A stretch of 7,670 bases of DNA from JBOFCS01 sp051646185 (GTDB taxonomy: Bacteria; Actinomycetota; Actinomycetes; Mycobacteriales; Mycobacteriaceae), in contig JBOFCS010000207.1 in NCBI GenBank assembly GCA_051646185.1, positions 1-7,670 of the forward strand, given 5' to 3'. The first letter of the stretch is position 1; each line of letters starts with the position of its first letter. The notes under the pieces were generated by a model. It worked only from the letters and a program-made list of their open reading frames with translations, was not told where the DNA came from and searched no databases. Of this stretch, positions 1 to 7,200 are shown piece after piece. Position numbers and translations under genes: made by a program.

Positions 1-705
1 AATTGATCGTGGAAACGGCCACGGTTGGCTACCCAAATATTGGATATCCTGCACCACTAAGCCAACTTCCTCAGCAATTTCACGCGCCACACAAGCCTCT
101 AAAGACTCCCCGGCCTCAACAAATCCAGCGAGCAACGAAAACCTACGTGGCGGCCACATCGGAGCCCTAGCCAGCAATACTCGATCGGCACCATCGTGCA
201 CAAGACAAATCACCGCAGGATCAGTCCGCGGAAACTCTTCATGCCCAGTCACCGTATTCACCCGAACCCAGCCACCCTTAGCTGACTTTGTTAGTGAACC
301 ATCCACCGGGCTGAACCTAGCCTGATCATGCCAATTAAGAAGCGCCACAGCACTAGCAAGTAAACCAGCACCGACATCATCCAAAAGGTCCCCTGCCAAC
401 CGTAAATCAGCCACCGAAACATCAATGGAATTATCGCGAACCGCCCACACATGCACACCGTCAGCGCCCCGACCAAGAAAAACCGCATCCTCAACTGGGC
501 CAGTCCCCAACGAAACTGCCTCGTCAAAAACCAAGCGGCCATTGTCCAATGCAACTTGTCCGCGCGCATTTACCCGAAGTAACTGTGCCGCAGACCACCC
601 AGCAACTAACGCTTTGTTATCGTCCCTGAGTTCTTCAGCACGATCTATCGCGGTACGAGCCAATAATGGAGTATCAACTAACTGAAAACCTATCGCCCGG
701 GGCAC
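1..705 (-). CDS. nudC: NADH pyrophosphatase NudC (Nudix hydrolase), 3' end cut by window
   Basis: Hydrolyses the pyrophosphate bond of NAD(H), giving NMN(H) and AMP; family members also remove NAD caps from RNA 5' ends (family knowledge). Read from GTG at 705, 235 codons are visible. Residues 194-216 form a complete Nudix box (G194, E200, R208-E209, E212-E213, G215). SQPWPFP at 226-232 is the hallmark that separates NudC from other Nudix enzymes. The C-terminal part lies beyond position 1. The gene follows the channel gene by 2 bases; an alternative GTG at 711 would overlap the channel TGA. I prefer 705 because AGG lies 9 bases upstream, against 3 bases for 711. Oddity: there is no cysteine before residue 167, so the four-Cys zinc ribbon of E. 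coli NudC is absent (residues 128-160 hold Ser, Asp and Asn instead). In mycobacteria the gene sits in the same place, between the channel gene and uvrD2. Confidence 0.93.
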   Translation of the reverse strand, partial: MPRAIGFQLVDTPLLARTAIDRAEELRDDNKALVAGWSAAQLLRVNARGQVALDNGRLVFDEAVSLGTGPVEDAVFLGRGADGVHVWAVRDNSIDVSVADLRLAGDLLDDVGAGLLASAVALLNWHDQARFSPVDGSLTKSAKGGWVRVNTVTGHEEFPRTDPAVICLVHDGADRVLLARAPMWPPRRFSLLAGFVEAGESLEACVAREIAEEVGLVVQDIQYLGSQPWPFPRSI

Positions 706-707
706 AA

Positions 708-1775
708 TCACTTACCTGTATTCCGAATGTACAGCAACCGATCCGCAGCTTCAATGGAATCAACTTCCGGGGCATCAACCCGAAGCAACCGACCACCACG
801 CACCACACCAAGAACAATATCGGATAAGTGCCGGGGAGAACCACCAATTTCATCACGCTCAACTTCACGCTCAGCAATGGCAAAACCCGCGTCAGGAGTT
901 AATAAATCTTCGATCATATCCACCACAGTTGGGGTAGTAGTAGCGATACCAAGAAGCCGACCCGCAGTTTCCGAAGACACCACCACCGAATTTGCACCCG
1001 ACTGGCGTAAAAGATGCACATTCTCTGCTTCCCGAATAGACGCAACAATCTTTGCCGTCGGTGAGATTTCCCGTGCCGTCAAGGTCACCAGCACGGCAGT
1101 ATCATCACGATTGGTAGCAACAATAATTGATGCAGCATGCTGAGCTCCCGCCAAACGCAGCACATCCGATTTTGTAGCACTACCCAGCACGGTTACCAGC
1201 CCCAACGATGATGCGCTATCAAGCACAGCTTGATCTGTATCCACAACAACCACATCCGCAGGGTTCACCCCATCACCAAGCATCGCCGCAACAGCGGTTC
1301 GCCCTTTAGTTCCGTATCCAACAACAACAGTGTGATTACGCACGCGGTACCTCCAACGCTGGATTTTTAAAGCCTGACGAGAACGCTCAGTGAGCACTTC
1401 CAAAGTAGTACCGACCAGGACGATGAGAAACATAATCCGAAGCGGGGTAATAACAAGGACATTCACCAGCCGCGCTTGTGATGCATACGGAGTGATGTCA
1501 CCGTATCCGGTCGTCGAGAGAGATACCGTTGCATAGTAGAAACAATCGAGGAAGGAAAGTCCATCACCATTAACGTCCCGGTAGCCGTCTCGGTCAAGAT
1601 AGACAATAAATACCGCCAACGACAAGGCCGCAAATGCGCCCAAAACCCGCTTTGAAATGGCCCTCGCTGGACTTGTACGGCTCTCGGGAATCCTCAGTAC
1701 ACCAACAAGTGCATGGTCAGGACGTTCAGTCAGCGACTCATTGACTCTACGCCGGTTACGCAGCCCAGATGCCAT
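708..1775 (-). CDS. cglK: Potassium channel, two-TM pore with RCK (TrkA-N/TrkA-C) domain, CglK-like
   Basis: An inner-membrane K+ channel subunit expected to act as a tetramer. From ATG at 1775 the protein has 355 residues. There is one TM helix at about 47-61, a pore helix at 74-86, the selectivity filter TTGYGD at 88-93, and a second TM at about 102-128. The cytoplasmic Rossmann-type RCK domain starts near 147, with GYGTKG at 153-158 and the acidic strand end D179; a TrkA-C-like lobe occupies about 276-351. The frame is open up to ATG 1847, which would add 24 residues. I chose 1775 because GGTGGG lies 5 bases before it, and 355 residues is the length I recall for the mycobacterial counterpart Rv3200c. 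The outer loop holds an acidic DVNGDG stretch. nudC follows directly, so the two are probably co-transcribed. C. glutamicum CglK is described as the main K+ uptake route needed at acidic pH (published knowledge); assignment as its orthologue is inferred from architecture and synteny. Confidence 0.93.
   Translation of the reverse strand: MASGLRNRRRVNESLTERPDHALVGVLRIPESRTSPARAISKRVLGAFAALSLAVFIVYLDRDGYRDVNGDGLSFLDCFYYATVSLSTTGYGDITPYASQARLVNVLVITPLRIMFLIVLVGTTLEVLTERSRQALKIQRWRYRVRNHTVVVGYGTKGRTAVAAMLGDGVNPADVVVVDTDQAVLDSASSLGLVTVLGSATKSDVLRLAGAQHAASIIVATNRDDTAVLVTLTAREISPTAKIVASIREAENVHLLRQSGANSVVVSSETAGRLLGIATTTPTVVDMIEDLLTPDAGFAIAEREVERDEIGGSPRHLSDIVLGVVRGGRLLRVDAPEVDSIEAADRLLYIRNTGK
1341..1354 (-). 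promoter_or_regulatory. Internal ribosome binding site and GTG start for a separate RCK protein
   Basis: On the minus strand, GGAGG (1354-1350) is followed by a 6-base spacer and GTG (1343-1341), in frame with the channel. Translation from here would give a soluble 211-residue protein (708-1343) starting at the RNHTVVVGYG segment, which is precisely the RCK domain without the membrane part. C. glutamicum cglK is reported to yield both a full-length and a separate RCK protein. Arg in the W-R pair is encoded by AGG, which creates the GGAGG, although five other Arg codons were available. The site is seen directly; its use in this organism is inferred. Confidence 0.65.
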
Positions 1776-1918
1776 CATTGCCCACCAGGTATAGGAACTG
1801 TCACAGTGTGCGAGCGTAGCGGCAAATAGCAAACAAACAAAGTACATCCCCCATCATTGAGTCTCCAGTCGCAATTTCAGCAGTTGAAGAACTGAATACT
1901 TGGTGACAGTCTGAACAG

Positions 1919-2332
1919 ATGACCACACAAGCGCCCAAAAACAGCTCTATCAAATTTTTGCATCCCCCAGCCCTTCGGCTTGCTGCACTTACTCTGACTG
2001 CCGGAGTTCTGCACTTTATCCGGCCAGAATTTTTCGATAAGCTGATTCCACCCGAGCTACCTGGAAAACCTCGCCCATGGACCTACGGTTCAGGCGCGGT
2101 AGAACTAGCCGTGGGCAGCTTGCTACTGCTCCCCCGCACCCGCAGCCTCGGCGGGCTACTTGCCGCTTGGCTATTTATTGCAGTGCTACCAGGCAATCTT
2201 CATATGGTCCGGCTCTGGTGGAAAAAGCCTTTAGCCTACAAAGCGCTTGCAATAGCTCGAGTCCCACTACAGATTCCCCTGGTCACTGAAGCCAGAAAAG
2301 TTTATCGAAGCGCACGCTTTCACGTGAAATAG
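1919..2332 (+). CDS. DoxX-like small integral membrane protein
   Basis: A 137-residue hydrophobic protein with about four membrane segments (roughly 18-34, 57-72, 77-92 and 108-124). The motifs GVLHFIRPEFFDKLIPP (29-45), WTYGSG.VEL (54-63) and PGNLHM (91-96) match my memory of the DoxX-like membrane proteins common in actinobacteria. The biochemical role of such proteins is not established; some DoxX members are linked to thiol or oxidative stress complexes, but nothing here shows that. It is the only plus-strand gene, divergent from the channel gene and convergent with the 527-residue gene. ATG 1919 is the first good start. The upstream GGTGA (1902-1906) is 12 bases away, so the ribosome site is weak; an AATACT at 1895-1900 could be a -10 element. 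The C-terminal codons overlap a 12-base palindrome. Confidence 0.8.
   Translation: MTTQAPKNSSIKFLHPPALRLAALTLTAGVLHFIRPEFFDKLIPPELPGKPRPWTYGSGAVELAVGSLLLLPRTRSLGGLLAAWLFIAVLPGNLHMVRLWWKKPLAYKALAIARVPLQIPLVTEARKVYRSARFHVK
2318..2329. repeat. 12-bp perfect palindrome at the end of the DoxX-like gene
   Basis: TTTCACGTGAAA is a perfect palindrome covering the last codons of the DoxX-like gene and ending inside its TAG stop codon. As RNA it could only form a 4-bp stem with an ACGT loop, and no T-run follows at once, so it is a poor terminator. It may be a protein-binding site or chance. The remaining convergent gap to 2434 shows an isolated TTTTTT tract (minus-strand sense, near 2415-2420) without a good stem, so no confident terminator is seen for either convergent gene. 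Confidence 0.4.
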
Positions 2333-2434
2333 CATAGCTTTTCAGCATACTCGATAGCTCGTATATTCGTGTGAAACAAGTAGACGCTGGAAGCAATCGA
2401 CTAATTATGGGCAAAAAATTTACAGCTTCGATCG

Positions 2435-4018
2435 CTAAAACTCAAGCAAGTCAAGAAGATTACCATGATCCGAAGAGCTAGCAGGAGTGAGATAATTAAG
2501 TCGAGATTGAGCCACCGCAGAAAGATGCACCGCTCCGACCTGATACTTCAAACCTACGTGAACAATTCTATCGATACCTGCACCAATCAATGGTGCCAAA
2601 GTTTCTGAAATAGCATGCAAGTTATTACCTTGAATCTGTCCACCATGAATGACCATATTTCTTTTACGGTACAGGCGAGCAAACTCCGGAGTGAGGATAT
2701 CCGCGATCTTCCTTACCTCTGCTCCTGGATTCTTCAAGACCGGCTGAATCCGCGTTAAAGCCATATTCTCAACTTGACTATGCAAGTCAATTCGTTCATC
2801 CGACATAGCACGGATCTGAAACAATCGGGCTCGATCAATATTTTCACTGCAATTCTGCATTCTACGAGCAAATGAATCCTTATACGTCTCCATATACCGA
2901 CGCGACAAAGAAGTCAGTTCTGCACGCACCATACTCGCCGCAACGATCAGCGAAAAACGTTCCGCAGCAATTGAACTGTCCTCATCAGACTGCTCAACTA
3001 GCAACGATTCAATTGCTGACCATCCGCTTATTACCGCAATATGCGGAGCCCCAGTCTGTAATGGCTGAACCAGACTTAACGTGTTAGCAATGTAGTCATC
3101 CATAACGAGTTCTTGCACCCGCTCTAGCCTCTCAAAAGACAGTATTTTCACAATCCTATTTGTAGCTTGAGTCGGAAAATCTGCATTTTTCTCCAACGAC
3201 CACATTTTTGAACAAACAACAATCCGCTTACTAGTGCCTAATTGAAATTTAGTCACGAGATTTGAAATCACAGAACGCGCTTTATCCGCAGCAGAGTTAA
3301 CATCACGAGCTTTCACTTCAAGTAAGAAGGATCCCTGTTGCCGCACATTTGAGGCGTCAGGGGCATGAGACGACTTCCATTGAGCAGTCTCACTCGCACT
3401 CATCCAACCCTGAGTACTCCCAGAACCGATTGGGAATTTGGGTTTAGTTTCAACTGGAACACAGAAAATGTAGGTACGCTCTGCTCTCTTAGCTTGGCTA
3501 TCCACAATACGGAAAAAATCGCCAAGGCTAACTGAATCTTGAGAATTCTTCGTGGCCCGTAACAATGAGTAAAGACTATTTTTGTGCATTCCTAGATCAA
3601 GAAGATGAGCAGTAATTCTTCTGGCAGCACCTTCGACACTAACTGTCGCTCTACTATCGAATATCTCTGCCCAATTCTTTAGGTATGAAGCCTGCATTCT
3701 GAGGACATGTTCGTTGACATTGATCCATGTATGGCTTAAATCACTTGTTCCTGCTTTTATTAACTTAATTGTCCCTCGAACACACTGTCCCCTGTCTTTA
3801 ATTCCAGGGTCACTCTCTAATGATTTCATCAGATAATTGCGCTGACGATCGACCGCCGCGACTTTAGCACCTGGCTTTATGCTCTCATCTAGCAATTCGC
3901 GAGCAAGCTGCATCGTACCGCTATGCCATAGCCGACGATGCCAAGGCGTGACCGTAGATGTGATTTCCATCATCCTGTCAATAATTCCCGCGAAAGATGG
4001 TTCCTCAACGATTCCCAT
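2435..4018 (-). CDS. Unrecognised 527-residue protein with C-terminal HEPN-like (Apea-type) domain
   Basis: I do not recognise a named family over the full length. The C-terminal part (about 326-490) looks like a HEPN domain: a helix with W333 and E337 (SGWSAIESLL), further helices, then R453-N454 and H458 followed by GG in the segment RKRNMVIHGG (451-460). This is the R-polar-xxx-H ribonuclease signature as written in Apea-like HEPN proteins. A middle region (about 230-276) has FLLEVKARDVNSAADKA followed by a strand IVVCS, resembling the module that often precedes such HEPN domains. Residues 1-180 are helical-looking and unknown. No signal peptide or TM segment is apparent, so it is probably cytoplasmic. 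ATG 4018 is the only upstream start, because an in-frame TAG lies 9 bases before it. Three sampled 60-base lines (from 2761, 3181 and 3541) have 38-42% GC, against 48-55% in sampled adnB and channel lines, suggesting transfer. An RNA-cleaving defence or toxin role is inference only. Confidence 0.8.
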   Translation of the reverse strand: MGIVEEPSFAGIIDRMMEITSTVTPWHRRLWHSGTMQLARELLDESIKPGAKVAAVDRQRNYLMKSLESDPGIKDRGQCVRGTIKLIKAGTSDLSHTWINVNEHVLRMQASYLKNWAEIFDSRATVSVEGAARRITAHLLDLGMHKNSLYSLLRATKNSQDSVSLGDFFRIVDSQAKRAERTYIFCVPVETKPKFPIGSGSTQGWMSASETAQWKSSHAPDASNVRQQGSFLLEVKARDVNSAADKARSVISNLVTKFQLGTSKRIVVCSKMWSLEKNADFPTQATNRIVKILSFERLERVQELVMDDYIANTLSLVQPLQTGAPHIAVISGWSAIESLLVEQSDEDSSIAAERFSLIVAASMVRAELTSLSRRYMETYKDSFARRMQNCSENIDRARLFQIRAMSDERIDLHSQVENMALTRIQPVLKNPGAEVRKIADILTPEFARLYRKRNMVIHGGQIQGNNLHAISETLAPLIGAGIDRIVHVGLKYQVGAVHLSAVAQSRLNYLTPASSSDHGNLLDLLEF

Positions 4019-4024
4019 TGTGCT

Positions 4025-4030
4025 AATCTA
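4025..4030 (-). promoter_or_regulatory. Probable -10 element giving a leaderless mRNA for the HEPN-like gene
   Basis: On the minus strand TAGATT fits the corynebacterial -10 pattern TANANT. It ends 6 bases before ATG 4018, so transcription would begin at or next to the A of the start codon. No Shine-Dalgarno sequence lies upstream of that ATG, which agrees with a leaderless transcript; these are common in corynebacteria. No convincing -35 was found. Confidence 0.5.
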
Positions 4031-4038
4031 CAGGTGTA

Positions 4039-4088
4039 AACGGGCTAAATCGCTCAAGGTTTAAAATCCAGAGAGCCACTAGCCCGTT
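4039..4088. repeat. Inverted repeat upstream of the HEPN-like gene (9-bp arms)
   Basis: AACGGGCTA at 4039-4047 and its exact complement TAGCCCGTT at 4080-4088 flank a 32-base AT-rich interval. The left arm sits 8 bases beyond the proposed -10 element, in the place where a regulator would meet RNA polymerase. It could be an operator, or the 5' stem-loop of a plus-strand RNA that ends at the terminator next to it. Confidence 0.5.
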
Positions 4089-4098
4089 ATCTATTAGC

Positions 4099-4150
4099 AG
4101 GTCCGGGCACCCCACATGGTTTGTGAAGGTGCTCGGACCTGTCTTTCTTT
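4099..4150 (+). terminator. Rho-independent terminator, plus-strand orientation
   Basis: AGGTCCGGGCACC (4099-4111) pairs with GGTGCTCGGACCT (4128-4140) over 13 positions. In plus-strand RNA the single non-Watson-Crick pair is G-U; in minus-strand RNA it becomes an A-C mismatch. Inside the loop CACA (4113-4116) can pair with TGTG (4122-4125). GTCTTTCTTT follows on the plus side, while the other flank has no matching A-run. The orientation is therefore plus, although no plus-strand gene precedes it. It may still act weakly on adnB transcripts. The rest of the gap (4151-4229) holds only a minor TCCGC/GCGGA hairpin at 4193-4206. Confidence 0.7.
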
Positions 4151-4229
4151 AATCGAACCAAATGAACATACCAACTTTCAAGAGCGTGCACGTCCGCATC
4201 GGCGGAAAGTATCACTACCCAGAAAGCAA

Positions 4230-7200
4230 TTATTTATTGTCTAAATCACCCGCAGATTCAATAAGATTTTGCAGTTGTTCATGATCGGGCAGATCATTCG
4301 GTGCAATGGTTCGTCCTGATCGAACATAATGGAAAGCAGCACGCACCTTTTCGAGAGAATCTGAGGACATGCTCATCTTGCCACTGCTACGGGCCATCAA
4401 CTCAGCCCAGGCAATCCGATAAGCGGCCAGCTGCATCGTTACTGACTCTACCTCGGATTCGGAGGGCTCTGCCCCAGTTTTCCAGTCCACAACGGTCCAT
4501 CCCCCATCGGAATCAGCAAAAACAGCATCAATTCGACCCCTGAGCACCGTCGAGCCAATACAAGTCTCAAATGGCACTTCAACTTCCAAAGGACTTCGCT
4601 GCGCCCATGTTGATCTCAAAAAAGCTTCCTTTAATTGTTCCAAATCTTCATCCGGACCTGCTCCCACATCAGCAGCACCGGGGAGCTCATCTAAGTCCAA
4701 CAATCTTGTTGCGCCAAAGCGTCGTTCTATCCATGCATGAAAAGCAGTCCCCCTTCTAGCTAACGGATTGGGCTTATAGGGCACGGGGCGACGAAGACGC
4801 TGAGCTAGCCCTGCCGGATCAGCACTCAACTCTACCAGCTGACTAACCGAAAGTTGTTGCGGAATTTTAACTTCAGAATTTAAAAAAGAATTTATGCGCC
4901 CTTCTTCTAATAAAAGATCAACATCTCTCCCCCAACCCTCAGGGTCCTCATGAGTTCTTGTTTCCCCCTGCTCACTGTCTGCACTACGCTGCCCACTTGA
5001 CAGTTCAGCTAGCCTTGCCCGTACCAATTCTGCGCCAGCTTGTACCCACTTTCGACGACTACCCAATGAGTCTGATGGCCAGCGCGCCACCTTGGATGTC
5101 TCAGTCAGTGGGTTTGTCGCATCCTCAGCTGGGGCGGGTTCCCAAACCTCAATAACTACTGAGCCATCATGCACAGAACTCGCCTCAACTAAGTCGTGCA
5201 ATTCAGATAAAAATGGGGATGCACCACGCGGTGAAGTTCCTTGTCCCCAATGATAACCCGATATTAAAAGGGTTTTTTCAGTTCGAGTAAGCGCAACATA
5301 TAACAACCTGCGCTCTTCTTCCAATCGTCGAGTCGAAAGTTGTTGTTTATGTTGCTCAATGACATCTTCAAGGTCTTTACGGTTTGCCACTTCAGACAAG
5401 GACAGTGTGGGAACTCCTTCACCACCTTCTTCTGCTCGATCTCCACGAAGCATAGGTGGTAGCTGGGCGCAATCACCCAACCAACTTGATGCAGCAACGC
5501 CCGAAGGGAATATTCCCTTGCTCAGATGTGGGACTGCCACAAACTCCCATTCTAATCCTTTGGCCGAATGCACAGTTAAAATCTGTATTCGATCGTGCGA
5601 AACTTCAATTTCTCCTGGTGTTAAAGCATTTTCAATAGATTCTGCAGTGGACAAATAGGCTAGAAGCCCACTAAGAGTGGCAGAACGTCTACTCGCATAA
5701 CTCGCTACCACTTCAGCAAATGCATCCAGATGCTCTCTGCCTGTTTGCCCCCACCCAGAAGAATCCACCCTGGCAGCCGCCTCCACTGCAACCCCAGTGA
5801 CACGCTCCACGTCAAAAACTAATTCAGAAAGCGGCTGGCCAATTCTCGAGCGTAATCCTGATAATTCCCTGGCCAGAAGTTCTATGCGACGAAAGCCCGA
5901 TTCCGAATACTGATCGGCGCGGCCCGGATCCGCAAGCGCATCCGCAATTCCTGCTTCATCAACTTGTTCCCCTGGAACGGAAAAAATAAGCGCTTGTTCG
6001 AGCTCATTGACATCTCGCACTGAAGCAGAAGTACCCACTTTTTTCCTGCCAGACAATTCCTGAGCTCGCTGCCACAATGCTGCAATATCCGCTGCTCCGA
6101 GATTCCATCTGGCTCCGGTAAGAATCCGCATCACAGAACTGCCTGCCAGAGGATCAGCAACGAGCCGAAGCATCGCTATAACATCAGCAACTTCTGGCGT
6201 ATGTAGCAGACCTCCCATCCCTACAACTTCAACCTCAAGCCCCTTTGCCCTCACCACCTCGGCCATGTCAAGTGCATCCGCATTTCGGCGAACTAAAACA
6301 GCGGCAGTCGGTGGTGCACAGTTGTTCTCACTGGCTTCATCAAAAACTTTTTTCAGATGATCTGCAACCCAATGACGTTCATTTTCAATATTGTTCAGTA
6401 AAGCCATCCGAACCTGACCGGGATGCGCCTCCGGCTTTGCTTTCAAAACACTTACCGTCAAACCCTGTTTAGTGCCACGTTCTCGCAATACAGACGAAAT
6501 CCCATTGGCTAAATCCAAAGCTTCAGGCGGATTACGCCAGCTGGTAAGCAGTTCTAGTGTGGGAGCAGGTTTACCAGGACCAGCTGGGAAGTCGGTGACA
6601 AACCGAGGCAGATTTGCTGCAGAAGCTCCCCGCCAACCATATATTGATTGAATAGGATCACCAACCGCAGTAAGGGCTAAGGTCGGATCAACTCCACCAC
6701 CAAATAACGAAGATAGCATTACTCTTTGGGAGTGTCCGGTATCTTGGTATTCATCCAGGAGCACCACACGGTGCTTAGCACGCTCTGCCATTCCCACCTG
6801 TGGATGAGCATAAGCAAGCCTAGCCGCTAGAGACATCTGCGAGCTAAAATCCAATGCACCTTCTGCACGCAAAGTATCATTAAGCTTCTTCACCAAAGGC
6901 AAAAGTAGCAATCTCTCTTCCTGCACAGCAAGAATTTTTAGTAAACTTTGCGATGGCCCACCTCGCTGCTTAGGCCCCGCAGGAAGAGTATGGATCAACC
7001 GATTCAACTCGGTATGTGACGTATAGACATCTTCGTAATCCACTAAGTGCTCCGCTAATTCAGCGGCTAAAGAAAGTACTAGTTGAGTTACGGAGGCGGG
7101 TGAACGTTCAATATCTAAACCGCCCTCCCAACTACTGACTACTCGAAAAGCAACCTGCCATAACTCTGTTTCGCTTAACAAAACCGAAGAAGGCTCTACC

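Noticed and set aside
727..1143. 138-codon open frame on the plus strand
   Set aside because: It lies wholly inside the channel gene on the opposite strand, has a low-complexity Ser/Thr/Arg composition and shows no recognisable domain.
1776..1847. N-terminal extension of the channel from ATG 1847 (24 extra residues)
   Set aside because: The frame is open, but the ATG is preceded only by a G-run touching it, while ATG 1775 has a better placed GGTGGG and yields a 355-residue protein matching the family length.
1893..1918. Promoter for the DoxX-like gene with AATACT as -10
   Set aside because: It matches the consensus at only four of six positions and no -35 is visible; too weak for a separate feature.
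4099..4140. tRNA- or riboswitch-like appearance of the strong stem
   Set aside because: There is no cloverleaf, anticodon arm or CCA-type acceptor context. A single long stem followed by a T-rich tract is better explained as a terminator.
4193..4206. Hairpin TCCGC-ATCG-GCGGA 24 bases after the adnB stop as an adnB terminator
   Set aside because: The stem is only 5 bp and no T-run follows in the minus direction.
5359..5658. 99-codon plus-strand frame and other short frames inside adnB
   Set aside because: They are antisense shadows of the well-supported adnB gene, without motifs or plausible ribosome sites.
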